From NCBI GenBank assembly GCA_945859605.1, contig OX243822.1:5839900-5903899 (forward strand): 64,000 nucleotides of DNA, read 5' to 3'. Every line of letters starts with the position of its first letter. The stretch's first letter is position 1. The stretch comes from Lumbricus rubellus (lineage: Eukaryota; Annelida; Clitellata; Crassiclitellata; Lumbricidae). The notes under the pieces were generated by a model. That model saw only the letters and a program-made list of their open reading frames with translations. It did no database searches and was not told the DNA's origin. A program made the translations under genes and the position numbers. Below, piece by piece: positions 25,901 to 34,522 of the stretch.

Positions 25901-28900
25901 TTGGAATTTTCCACTTTCTTTGACAGAAAAGATGAGAATGACATTGCTGTGTGACTGAAAGACAACAACAAGTTTTACACTTGTAATGCAGACTAATTTC
26001 TCCATCTGCTCAGTCTTAAATTCTAGTTGGTAAACCCTCATCCTCTGTTGCCTTCTCAAAACATTTCTTCTCTCGTGGCCTTGCGTACTGGGAGCACCTC
26101 TGAATGGTTCACCCTATTAAATTAAAGGCACTTTAAAAATATCTTAATACAATACAATATTTTCAGCAATACAAATTCGGCATTCTCCGAAGCCTGTGTT
26201 GATACACATTTTCCATGTAATACGATAGAATTCCCTCCACTCACCCTGTACGCCTGATTGATGCGCATCTCGTTCGGAGGTGGAGACGACCAGACACCTT
26301 TCGCCTGGGCAAGGGCCACATTTTCATGATTGCTGCTCTTGATGAGAAAGAACTTTGCGTTGCGAAAGACGTAGTGCAACTTGGAGCTGTGCTCGCGAGA
26401 CGGAGAGCGATGTCGAGCGCGACCTGAAAGACAGATTAACAAGAGACGCAATGTTAGACAAATAAATCACTATTATTATTATTATTATTATTGCTATTAG
26501 GGTTGTAACAAACATTTGCCTTGGGGACAAATTGCTATTCGGTATTCGGCCGAATTGTAGCAGTTGGACCGAACAAAAAGATCAGAAACCAACATGGGTT
26601 TTGAGACCCTTCAAGCCTCTCCCAGAACACACTGGCCATCTTTGACGTCAAAGCTTGCACAACTTTAGGAAATCGTGGAATGCGTGCTGAGCCAATTCAG
26701 TTGAGGCTGTACACGTATATTTAACACGCCATGTTACATGACTGGATTCAGTACGAGTTAACTCGTACTGGGCGGTGAACGTGTTAAACGAAGCAATGCA
26801 ACAGGGAAAATGTCAAATCTGCTCATAGCATTCGCTTGCAACGTCATGAACCTATAAAAGAGGAAAAACTTCCAGAATGCAATGCGTAGATCTCACCACG
26901 TCTGTTTGAAGGTGAATGCCTCTTTCTCGAGTTCTCCGCAGATCTCCTCTTCCGCTTGCTGTGCGACGAACGTGAATCACTGCCTGGAAAATCATATTAT
27001 CCAACGATAAATGACGTTAAATGACGTGTCGGTTTTTCACCGAATATATTAAAAATCGATGAATAACAAACACCAACCAGACTGACTGAAATAAAGCCGT
27101 GGACATATGATATGCCAGTTTTCCTTTACCTTTGCACGTACTGTTTATACCTAATCGGTACTGACTATTATCCTATTATTATTATCTAATTATGAAATCG
27201 GTACTGACTATTATCCTATTATTATTACCTAATTATGACATCGGTACTGACTAAATTATTATCCTATGGTTATCTGATGGCATTTTACTAAATTAGCATC
27301 ATATTCTGTTCGGATCTAAACAGTAAACTTAACAGTCAAAAAGTTTAGCTAGCAAGTATGTTCAAAAAAAATAGCAGCCTACGGTAAAATGCATGTTTCA
27401 TAGATGACTGCAGCCAAATAGCCTTTGTAGGTGGGGGGCGTGTAGAAAAGCTTATTTGTACGTACGCATAGGTGGTCAACAAAATGTACTGGTGCTAATG
27501 AGGGGAGGGGTCGAAAATACAATTTCTGCATATTGTAACATATGGATGACCCAAGTGCACATACAAACATACAAACAAACAAACATACATGCATACATAC
27601 ACACTCACACATACACACACCAAAGGTGTCTACTGTCTAAAGAGTGTTCTCTAAAAATTGACCACCATGTCGCTCCAACAAGCGATCGCTTACGATGATG
27701 TCTCTTTCCGTGCGATGTCAAGTCCGGTGAACCTCCTCCTCCTCGGCGCCAGTTCCTTCCATTTTCCTTCGCACTGGTTTTCCGACTGATGGAAACCTCC
27801 GGCGTACGATCTCTTTCGGCGATGTCTCTGTTGCTGTGGCTCGATTCGTCGTCATTGAGGTCGTCGTCCGTCACCGGTTCTGCCTCCAGGTCGCTGTCTA
27901 CCGCTCTCTCGTCGTCGTGGCGATGGATCTCCGTCTCCGAATCCAGCGCTGGTAAAAAAACAATTCCATTGTTTACAACATGCTGTATGAAACGGCCGAA
28001 AATAATATGAAAAAAGTTTTTCTGCATGACCTTGCCCGGGAGCGCCTCTGAGTAGAATCTCGAAGAGGTGCTATATAAATTCTGATTGATTGATAATTAT
28101 TAATACATGTATAAGAAGATAAATAATGTTAATAAAAAAATTAGCTGATTAGTAATAAACAGATAAGCTAGCTGACTACAAGAATAAACTGATAAATAAA
28201 CCTAATAGCTAAACTAAATAATTTAAATAATCCAAAAAGCAAACAAGCTTACAAACAGTAGTCAGTAAATATAAATTGATAAGATAAAATTCAGCAAAAA
28301 AATTAATTAAACGGCTCATAAAACAAACAAAATGCGCTGATATACAATAAATCAATTCATTTAATTTTGCTTTAGAATTAAGCTGGAACAAACGCAATTC
28401 AAACAATAACAATAATAGTCATTGTCAGATTAACCAACCACACACAGCTTCATAACGAACTCTGAAGAATCAATCAATATTTTATTGCACATTTTAAACT
28501 CATTATACAATCATGAACATTGCAGTACTGTACAATTGGAGCCAACAAAAGCTATATAGCTTATATTAAATTGAGCACAAGTGGAAAGAGAAAGCAAATA
28601 CATTTGGACTTACATCGGCGTTTGGATCGTCTGTCAACGTCATCTTCTTTCCCGCCGGAAAGTTCCTTTATGCTATTTCCAGTGTAATCTAAAAAGCATC
28701 AACATTTAAATAAGACAGAATCTGTGTATGTAGTGTTGTGAGGCGGAAATATTTCCCGGAAAGTTTCATATCTTTCCGGAAACTTTCGGAAACTTTCCGA
28801 CGTATCTTTCCGGAAACTTTCCGAAAAATTTCTGATATTTTTCCATCAATACAATATTACTAAATAACAATTTAAATCCATAAATATGCTTAAACATCAA

Positions 28901-31584
28901 TCACTGTAAGCTATATTGTATAGTCATTGCTTATTTTTTCATTAAATAAACAACACTTATTGCTTACTGTTGGTGTTTAGTGTACACACCGACAATACAT
29001 TTAAGAATTAATTGCAATCAGACTTCACTGTTATTATGAAGAAATTTTTTATGATTTGGTCACCTAACTCTTCTTATTGTTTTACTTCTGAAAATATGAA
29101 ACAAAAACAGCAATTGATTCAGTACACTATAGACACCAAATGTTTTAATAAGTACTGCAACAGATTAATTCCTACATACAATTATTTTATGCTTGAAATA
29201 TGATGTTATTGGCAATGCCATTGCAGTGTGAGACTAATCTATTTTCAAATCTGCTTTTCTTGGTAAGCAGCAAAGAATATGTTTTGGTTTAAATTTTCGG
29301 TCTATGAGTTGTTGCCTTGAGTAAGCAGTGTATGGACAAGGAAAGCCTTTTTTTATTATCTTATGTAACCTTATTTATTTATTTATTTACTGTCCATAAT
29401 GATTTTCGTTAATTTATTACTTCTGAAATCCCTTACATTTTTTCCTTACTTTCAAGGATTCAGCTAATTTACATCACCATTTAACTGTTGCAATATAATC
29501 CTAAATACCACAGTGAAATAAATAGTTGAGCAGGCTCAAAGCAGCTGCCAAAATGTCAAATTGTCAGATATTCCGAACTGCTAATGAAAGCATTTAATGG
29601 CCATTTTAATTCTTTAAGGTGAACATTTCCCACATTGCTAATAAAAGGAACTTTAAGAACTCAAATATTCCTATGTTTCTGATAGGGAAAATGTGACATT
29701 ATGTGTTAGATGTATTTTTCGGTCTACGGAAAGTTTCCGGAAAGTTTCTGGAAAGTTTCCGGAAAGTTTCCGGAAACTTTCCGGAAAAATATCTTTCCGG
29801 AAAAGCTACATCACTATGTGTATGTGTGTGTGTGCACTTTGCAAACAAGCATTACATAATCAATAACCTGGAACGACCTTCCTGTTACACAGCGCCTAGG
29901 AACCAGGGACAACTCCACTCTGTTCCTGGAGAACCTCAAAAACTGTCCTATTTAGCTGCAGTTGGGCAAGGAGCGCTTCTGAGTGGCCTATGTTGAAGAG
30001 GTGCTAAATAAAACTTCCCAAATAATAATAATCATGTATGCATGTAAACATCTGTTGAATGAAGACGCATGTGCTGTTTTTTCTGTGGTTGGCACTGAGG
30101 TACAGCATGGCCTCCATCTTGAGCTGCGCCTGTCATCTAGGTCACTCTCTGACACAATCTAAACACTTGAAAACTTTATTTGGCCGTGCTGGAGTCGAGA
30201 GCATCTGAGAGTAGTTCCTTTGAAGGTGCGTTATATAAATACCTGAATGAATGAATGGAATGTGCACATGTACAATTGCACAATGCACATGCATACATGC
30301 ACATTCATACATGCGCCAAAAAATTGTACATATAAATATCAAATGTCATACGTATAAAAAAATCGAAAACACAGACACTACATAAATCCTTTTAATTACT
30401 TTTCCCATAAGCACTTCCTACCTCCTTTCCTCGCAGCCTGTTCCATGAGCAACTCCTGACGCTTCAGTTCCTCCACCTGTCGTTTGATTTCTTCGTTTTC
30501 CAGTTCCAGTCTCCGGCGTTCCTGTTCCAACCGCTTTAAGTTGTCGTCCTCTCTCGACCCGGGTCTCGGTCGACCGTTGCCTCGTCTCGTCCCGCTGTCC
30601 GACAACGATCGAACGGTTGTCGGCTTCTTCTTGTCCGCTCGGCCAACTGGACAACGCAGCAACAACAACAAAATGCAACACTACTCATCATCATCAATGC
30701 CGACTAATTTATATCATTGCTATTGCTATTAACCCTTTGAAACCGGAGCTCCCGTAGCACCATGGATAACGAGCCGGAAAACCGGCCCGTCGGGTTCTAA
30801 GGCATTAATTAACAACTCGTAACTTGCTCCATGAGCTAATCATCAGTTGATGCAATTAATTAACCTAGGAGTAATTAATTAAACTAGTTAAACAGAGAGA
30901 GAGAGACGATCTATCACGTTCTTCTGGCATTTAAAGAGAGCAGAACAATGAAAATCATTGCAACGTAATGATGAACCTACCCTCCTCCACTGCATTTTCA
31001 TCCTCGTCGTCGATGTAAGCTTGATCATCAATATTGTCTAATATATCGTTGAGGACATTTAGATCACAGTCTGTTAACAGATGAAAACAACTAGACAGAT
31101 GTACACGGTTTCTGATAATAAGTACCATGGTGAAGTACAATATTTTAAAAATAGCGAAATTTTTCAGAAAAAGCACCTGTTTGCGATTGACTGAAGAACC
31201 TGAAACTAGCTAGTCAAGCAATTCAAGGTTAAGCTAAAATAGGTACATCAGTATATGTAGTATGTAAAAACCATATATTAATACGACTAGCAATACTTTT
31301 ATTGATCTTGTTAGATATAACAAGACGCATCCGCATTATTAGTTTTAGTACTAGCTTAACCGTTTTAACGGAAATCTCTTGGCTGCCACCGCTATGCCTA
31401 TTTATATTTTTGCTAAATTACGCATCTCGTACGAACCATCCCGGTTTTAAAATTTTGTGGAGAGTCTATGAGTCAGTATGCTTGATGTGCAGGAAGGTTG
31501 GTGATTAGAGATACCCGAGCTACACAAAGCTCCCTGTAACGGTAGCTCCAAAAATGCAATCAAAGTACTACCTTTCGCTTCCAT
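11525..31584 (-). CDS. YTHDC1: YTH-domain m6A RNA reader, YTHDC1-like (spliced, one linking exon missing)
   Basis: Minus-strand coding exons, high to low: 31572-31584, 30981-31070, 30422-30646, 28614-28688, 27694-27948, 26897-26983, 26245-26423, 25900-25954, 24708-24825, 24141-24225, 22756-22937, (gap), 16148-16190, 13883-13910, 13264-13312, 12991-13059, 11525-11698. Codon phases agree at every junction except across the gap, where 22756 ends in phase 2 and 16190 begins in phase 0. The start [15 protein letters not shown] matches the conserved YTHDC1 N-terminus; an in-frame ATG lies further upstream at 31641. Next come a coiled-coil segment ([20 protein letters not shown]), an acidic exon, RS-like exons, the YTH domain (about residues 245-435), then Arg- and Pro/His-rich tail exons. 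About 575 residues are visible, a little shorter than vertebrate YTHDC1. The family reads N6-methyladenosine on nuclear RNA and affects splicing and export. The last exon and the missing exon are the weak points. Confidence 0.85.
11755..11890 (+). mobile_element. LINE 3' end fragment
   Basis: Shares GGCTTTTTATAAGTCGCTCA and TTTTTAGCTGTGGCT with the minus-strand copy at 20175-20420, followed by the GCACCTCTGTCTAGG...AAGAGGCGCTATATAAG hairpin tail and a short (GAAT)n. Confidence 0.7.
12004..12435. mobile_element. PIF/Harbinger-like MITE, copy 1
   Basis: Flanked by TAA (12001-12003; 12436-12438). Ends start GGCCTAAAAAAA and end TTTTTTCTAGGCC; just inside lie TTGTGTTTCCGGTAAC and GTTACCGGAAACACAAC, an inverted pair. 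The A/T-rich interior is shared with copies at 17876 and 59916. Confidence 0.8.
12868..12945 (+). mobile_element. LINE 3' tail
   Basis: GGGAGCGCCTCTGAGTAG...GAAGGGGCACTATATAAAT with a terminal (GAAT)n. It lies about 46 bp below the low end of coding exon 12991-13059, inside the intron. Confidence 0.75.
13755..13850 (-). repeat. Dispersed repeat containing GTTCCCACTGCTCAC units
   Basis: Contains repeated GAGCAGTGGGAA units and AGTGGTTAAAGTGGTTTGGG. The same string is found in opposite orientation at 61240-61430, where the unit occurs about five times. No termini identified. Confidence 0.6.
14193..14565. mobile_element. hAT-type MITE, 373 bp
   Basis: Starts CAGTGTTTCTGAACC and ends GGTTAAGAACCACTG, ends typical of hAT elements. 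Flanks CACTACAC (14185-14192) and CACTACAT (14566-14573) agree in 7 of 8 bases. A fragment related to its left part sits at 3160-3205 in reverse orientation. Confidence 0.8.
14640..14910 (+). repeat. Dispersed repeat, two copies of a ~90-bp unit
   Basis: CGTTTTAAAGGTGTCTAAACGTCATCGGCAATCGTGAGTGA-type units lie at about 14645-14735 and 14820-14905; related units (GTTTTAAAGGTGTC, CTGTCATCGG) flank the LINE fragments near 25430 and 25530. Nothing else recognised between 14910 and 16140. Confidence 0.55.
16148..16190 (-). CDS. YTHDC1: Arg/Asp-rich coding exon of the YTHDC1-like gene
   Basis: A 43-nt exon bounded by CTGCAG and GTAAGT on the minus strand. In the frame that fits the following 28-nt exon it reads [14 protein letters not shown] and then joins to NRSPGRRPM. 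Short length makes it less certain, but the donor is a perfect consensus and the downstream phase is exact. Confidence 0.6.
16800..16885 (+). repeat. (TACATACA/TAGATACA)n microsatellite
   Basis: Tetranucleotide run of TACA with regularly interspersed TAGA units, part of a wider ACAT-rich zone (16540-17170) in an intron of the YTHDC1-like gene. Confidence 0.85.
17585..17770 (+). repeat. Degenerate minisatellite, unit ~40 bp
   Basis: Units around AATAGAAGTTGGATTGATGA followed by AAATAATTCTTGCTTC repeat about five times with drift. The same unit fills the inverted-repeat element at 33423-34030. Confidence 0.7.
17876..18279. mobile_element. PIF/Harbinger-like MITE, copy 2
   Basis: TSD TTA at 17873-17875 and 18280-18282. 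Left end GGCCTAAAAAAAAG, right end TTTTACGCC; inner GTTGTGTTTCCGGTAAC and GTTACCGGAAACACAAC are an inverted match. Confidence 0.8.
20175..20420 (-). mobile_element. LINE 3' end, including the end of its reverse transcriptase frame
   Basis: On the minus strand, GGGAATGGCCTCCCATTAAC reads like the terminal NGLPLTL block of CR1/L2-type polymerases, and [11 protein letters not shown] follows after a frame change. It then runs into the hairpin tail (GTAGCGCCTCTGAGTAGG...GAGGCACTATGTAAAT). Shows that the abundant tails derive from LINE 3' ends. Confidence 0.6.
20950..22530. other. Unassigned interval with diverged tandem units
   Basis: Plus strand carries repeated GTCATGACAG at 21075, 21147 and 21201 followed by similar text (GATTGCTCAGGAGATATTCCTGAA), a degenerate tandem array. 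Two minus-strand frames (21218-21649, 143 codons; 21968-22471, 167 codons) are open but show no domain I recognise. A perfect donor (GGTCG|GTAAGTATG, minus strand, near 22490) suggests an unmapped exon or a non-coding transcript. I assign no function. Confidence 0.35.
22756..26423 (-). CDS. YTHDC1: YTH domain of the YTHDC1-like gene (five exons)
   Basis: Exons 26245-26423, 25900-25954, 24708-24825, 24141-24225 and 22756-22937 join in phase. In order: [108 protein letters not shown]. The aromatic-cage tryptophans of the family are present in the GVW and RWVLP motifs, with the following Leu (ARMLSG), so m6A binding should be intact. These are inferences from family knowledge. The last of these exons adds an Ala/Pro/Gly-rich segment after the domain. 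This is the strongest protein identification in the window. Confidence 0.92.
23007..23252 (+). mobile_element. tRNA-derived SINE with (ATT)n tail
   Basis: The head carries a B-box-like GGTTCGAGCCC (23068-23078) and an upstream A-box-like region (AGTAATGGTTAACACGC). The body continues to (TTA)n at 23230-23252. Lies about 70 bp upstream, on the antisense side, of YTH exon 22756-22937. Confidence 0.7.
23262..23300 (+). mobile_element. Fragment of a hAT-type MITE
   Basis: GCGGTTCCCAATCTGTGGCCC matches the left end of the complete element at 43172 (GCGGTTCCCAACCCGTGGCCC); the rest is lost or diverged. Confidence 0.5.
23392..23964 (+). mobile_element. Helitron-like non-autonomous element with GGGGA array, copy 1
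   Basis: Begins TCTATATATATAAAAATG after an A and ends CAGCTAG before a T, i.e. an A^T insertion with no duplication. A 5-bp-stem hairpin (GCCAC...GTGGC) sits just before the CTAG end. Interior 23700-23925 is a purine array of GGGGA/GGGAGG units. These are Helitron traits. No Rep/helicase frame is present; the long Pro/Arg/Gly frames over the array are artefacts. Confidence 0.75.
24640..24695 (+). mobile_element. LINE 3' tail next to YTH exon
   Basis: AAGCGCCTCTGAGCAGG...GAAGGGGTGCTATATAA; ends 13-20 bp below the donor of YTH exon 24708-24825, so it sits almost at the splice site. Confidence 0.65.
25065..25110 (+). mobile_element. SINE 3' tail fragment
   Basis: GATGCAGTGTCCGCTCTGCATTCGG then GCGCCTCAGAGTAG...GGGGCGCTATAACAAGTGC: the right half of the tRNA-headed SINE complete at 58211. 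Confidence 0.7.
25190..25795 (+). pseudogene. Two fragments of a LINE ORF2 C-terminus
   Basis: 25195-25375 and 25560-25795 both read GRPRRR-like/[14 protein letters not shown], then [16 protein letters not shown], then a [14 protein letters not shown] end. This is the terminal Arg-rich region after the reverse transcriptase in many animal LINEs. The second copy is longer and keeps [15 protein letters not shown]. The unit containing GTTTTAAAGGTGTC separates them. Decayed and in an intron of the YTHDC1-like gene. Confidence 0.65.
26085..26160 (+). mobile_element. LINE 3' tail with AATACAAT end
   Basis: TACTGGGAGCACCTCTGAATGG...GGCACTTTAAAAAT followed by AATACAATACAATAT. In the intron within the YTH domain coding region. 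Confidence 0.6.
26725..26783. mobile_element. Miniature TTAA-flanked element with palindrome
   Basis: TTAA at 26721-26724 and 26784-26787 enclose 59 bp with ends CACG and CGTG. The centre (26749-26770) is a perfect 22-bp palindrome around TACGAGTTAACTCGTA. The same palindrome lies next to the left end of the TTAA element at 52756. Confidence 0.55.
28036..28100 (+). mobile_element. LINE 3' tail with TGAT-repeat end
   Basis: GGGAGCGCCTCTGAGTAG...GAAGAGGTGCTATATAAATT then TGATTGATTGAT; 88 bp above the acceptor of exon 27694-27948. Confidence 0.75.
28731..29816. mobile_element. hAT-type non-autonomous element rich in GGAAAGTTTCC, perfect 8-bp TSD
   Basis: TGTGTATG at 28723-28730 and 29817-29824 flank ends TAGTGTTGT and ACATCACTA. 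Both subterminal zones (28745-28850 and 29712-29808) are arrays of GGAAAGTTTCCGG, a palindrome, repeated four to six times. The 860-bp interior is A/T-rich without a transposase frame. Sits 42 bp upstream of the acceptor of YTHDC1 exon 28614-28688. Confidence 0.7.
29870..30025 (+). mobile_element. LINE 3' end with decayed polymerase C-terminus
   Basis: Reads [20 protein letters not shown], the W-N-x-LP block found near the end of CR1/L2-like reverse transcriptases, then the GGAGCGCTTCTGAGTGG...GAAGAGGTGCTAAATAAAA tail and (AAT)n. Confidence 0.65.
30085..30255 (+). mobile_element. LINE 3' end, second subfamily
   Basis: [18 protein letters not shown] residues followed by AGAGCATCTGAGAGTAG...GAAGGTGCGTTATATAAAT and (GAAT)n. 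Closely resembles the copy at 37675-37835. Confidence 0.6.
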
Positions 31585-32114
31585 CTTAAAGTTTGCTTTA
31601 CAAACCAACACGGAAATTGGTTGGCATGAAGTTACATGCATGTACTAAAAACAATAATTATTATAGAATTCACAAACTCATAATTAAACCACTCTTGTTC
31701 ATTATAGAGTCAAAATGGCGTTTCGAGATATAACCCGGATGGAAGCATTAATATGAGTAAATAGGTAAGCAACAAAAAATATCGATAGCCAATGTACACA
31801 GCTAAACTTAATATTCAGAATCAATAAAAACAGATCTAACCGCGGAGCATTACGCTTTTTTGTATTCCCAATGCATCAGTTATATTAGGCCCAGAAATAT
31901 AGCGTAGGCGTTCATTGACACAATAAAATGACAGTCGATAATTATTAATTTTTTCTGGGACTAATTATTTCTCATCGCCAAACAATATCCGCAAAAGTTT
32001 AGTTAATTTGCTATAAAGAGCCTGCTAAGCTTTTAAATGAGAAGCAATCGGTCCTTAAGGAAAAAAGTGGGGCCTGTAAAAGTGGAAGGTGAGGATGATC
32101 GCATTTTTGGTTGG

Positions 32115-32225
32115 ACTGGGAGCGCTTCTGAGTGGCTTTCTTGAAGAGGCGCTATATAAATTCTTGAAATGAATGAATGAATGAATGAATGAATGGATGG
32201 ATGAATGAATGAATGAATGACGTAG
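32115..32225 (+). mobile_element. LINE 3' tail with (GAAT)n
   Basis: GGGAGCGCTTCTGAGTGGCT then TTCTTGAAGAGGCGCTATAT, ending in about ten GAAT/GGAT units. The arms GCGCTTCT and AGAGGCGC form the stem typical of this family. Confidence 0.8.
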
Positions 32226-32435
32226 GCACTTGAGGGCTTCTGAATCGTTGCTACGATTTTTTTAAAAATCGATTGCATACGAACCCATGGCACTTAAATC
32301 TCTACATAATAATTATTATTATTACACAAGCTATTATGCGACAGAGGGCCAGGCCTAGGCCTACTGAGTGCAAATATTCGGCTTGATTCAACGTTCGTCT
32401 ATTTAACCACAATAAGCTGACAGAAATTATATTTA

Positions 32436-32874
32436 GGCTGTGACTAGCGGACCTCCAAGCGGCCGTCGAATCTCAAATACTAGCGGACCGCCAAGTCACG
32501 TGTAACCTGTCACATGACTGGCGGCCGTCCAATACTGAATACTAGCAAGCCGCCAGGCTTTCTATTTACACCAATCCACAAGAGTTTCTAATGGCTAAAC
32601 AAACCCTAAAACTAACCCTAACCGACCCTCACGACGCCTAACCTGAACCTAACCAACACTCACGAAAAAAATTGGTTGCTTACTCTGTTTCTAGTAATTT
32701 TCTAAGTCATTAAAACAAGAAAACTTTTGTCCGACATAAAACCAACTATCGGTAACTGCCGCCATTGTAACAATATTAAAGAATCAAGACTCGTCATGTG
32801 ACAGGTTACACGTGACTGGCGGTCCGCTAGTATTTGAGATTCGACGGCCTCTTGGAGGTCCGCTAGTCACTTCG
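32436..32874. mobile_element. MITE with ~80-bp inverted repeats (Mutator-like)
   Basis: 32440-32518 and 32792-32870 are reverse complements with only a couple of differences (GTGACTAGCGGACCTCCAAG at the outer ends, GTAACCTGTCACATGAC at the inner). A 9-bp TTATATTTA flanks at 32427-32435 and 32875-32883, four bases outside the repeats. Long TIRs with a 9-bp duplication fit the Mutator-like superfamily. The AT-rich TSD makes that assignment tentative. Confidence 0.65.
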
Positions 32875-33422
32875 TTATATTTATACCAAATTACATAGGT
32901 TGACGCTTATCGAAGCAACAGGTGCACGTCGTGTACAGTGTCAATAGGAATTCTTAACAAGAAATTACTCTCTTGCAGTCGTGCTTTCTGGATTTTGATC
33001 TGGCATTGTAGGTTTGTCAGATCTATGCGAAATATTGATTTTATATAGCGCCGGTCGATGCGCTAGTATTCCTAACATGGCTTTTGTGGGTGCTGGCAAA
33101 TTTTCTAAGACTTACATTACAATTCAGTTACTTACTTGTTAACTTCAGTCGATATGGTTATTTCTTGAACTTAGAGAAACCAATGAATAGCACCGTAGTA
33201 GATTATTACAGCAATTTGTTGTAAAAATATTTTCTCTTACAAGGTTTTACACAGTTGGTCTAAATTTTAACACACTGAACAGTTGAAACTAATTAAGTAA
33301 TTGAATTTCGTTGTTACTTTAGCTTGATTGTGATGTTTTCTAATTTGATGTTCTTTTTTTGTGAAACTTCGCATTATCTGATACATAGGCTACTCCCTGC
33401 CAGTCCCTGGCATATAAATTGT

Positions 33423-34030
33423 GGTAAAGGTGTATTTTAGCGTATTTTATTATTTCGAAATCGATAGGGTGTATTTTAGCGTATTTTATTATTTAGCGTA
33501 TGTATTTACATATTTCGTTGATGAATCGTTATAACTGTTCATATTTCTTTTGAAAAGTATATTGAAAGCTGGATTGGTGAAAACTTCTTGGTGAAATAGA
33601 AGCTGAATTGATGAGAAAACACTTGAGAAATGGAAGGTGGATTAAGGTATCTAATGGCTGACATAGCAGCTGGATGGACAAAAATAACGCTCGAGAAATG
33701 GAAACGGAACTGATGAAACGATTGCTTGAGAAATAGAAGTTGGATTGATGAAAATTATTTCCTTTAAATAGAAGTGGGTTGCTGAAGAGATGCTTAATGA
33801 AATGAGAGCTTGGCTGATGACAAATAATTGTTATTTAAATAGAATCAGGAATGATTAAAAAAATTGTTGCTACAACAGAAGCTGGATTGCCGACAGTGAT
33901 ACATGCCAAGGTAGAAGTCGGATTGATGAAAATACCTGCGGAAGTTCGAAAACGCACACAGACGATAAAATACGCTATTTATTTTTACCTAAGCTGGAAA
34001 TAATAAAATACGCTAAAATACACCTTTACC
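33423..34030. mobile_element. Inverted-repeat element enclosing a minisatellite, perfect 8-bp TSD
   Basis: TAAATTGT at 33415-33422 and 34031-34038 flank perfect inverted ends of about 34 bp that start GGTAAAGGTGTATTTTAGCG. A second direct copy of GTGTATTTTAGCGTATTTTA follows inside the left end at 33469. The interior 33555-33950 is a degenerate array of AAATAGAAGTTGGATTGATG units, also found at 17585-17770 without these ends. No coding capacity. Confidence 0.75.
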
Positions 34031-34522
34031 TAAATTGTCAGGATTTTTGCAGAAAAATTTAAAACTTAAACGATTATAGGCTGTGCCATGTAGATTGAGG
34101 ATCATTTGTTAAAATAATTTTATTAGGGGTTGTTACCTGGTCCTCAGGGAATACAGGATCTAACGTTATTCCCTGACTGTGATTAAAAAGGGGAACCGGC
34201 TCAGTTTCTAAAGACCAATTTTCAACCAACGGGCTCAAGGTCCTGAGAACTATTATGTATTAGTCGGCCAACTACCTAAATATTATTTTCGGGAAATGAC
34301 CTGAATATTTTCAATTGAGCAAAGAAGTTTTATTTCGTAAATAGACTTCGGGCATGCGATGAGGATTTACTTTCGGGTATTGGAGTTTTTTGGAATCGTC
34401 ATGGTGCATTGTTTTATGTTGTACAACTACATCTTGCATCAATTATACGGGAATGTCTTTGTTCTAATTTTGAATGCGTTTTTAGGTTGCTATGGTGATG
34501 CGAATGCTGATGTGCCATCAAA

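Larger units (their letters stand above)
31585..34522. other. Divergent intergenic region between YTHDC1-like and CAAP1-like genes
   Basis: The two genes start about 2.9 kb apart facing away from each other. The gap contains a LINE tail (32115-32225), a long-TIR MITE (32436-32874) and an inverted-repeat element with minisatellite (33423-34030). No TATA box or CpG-rich core stands out. Untranslated leader exons of either gene could lie here. Confidence 0.5.
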
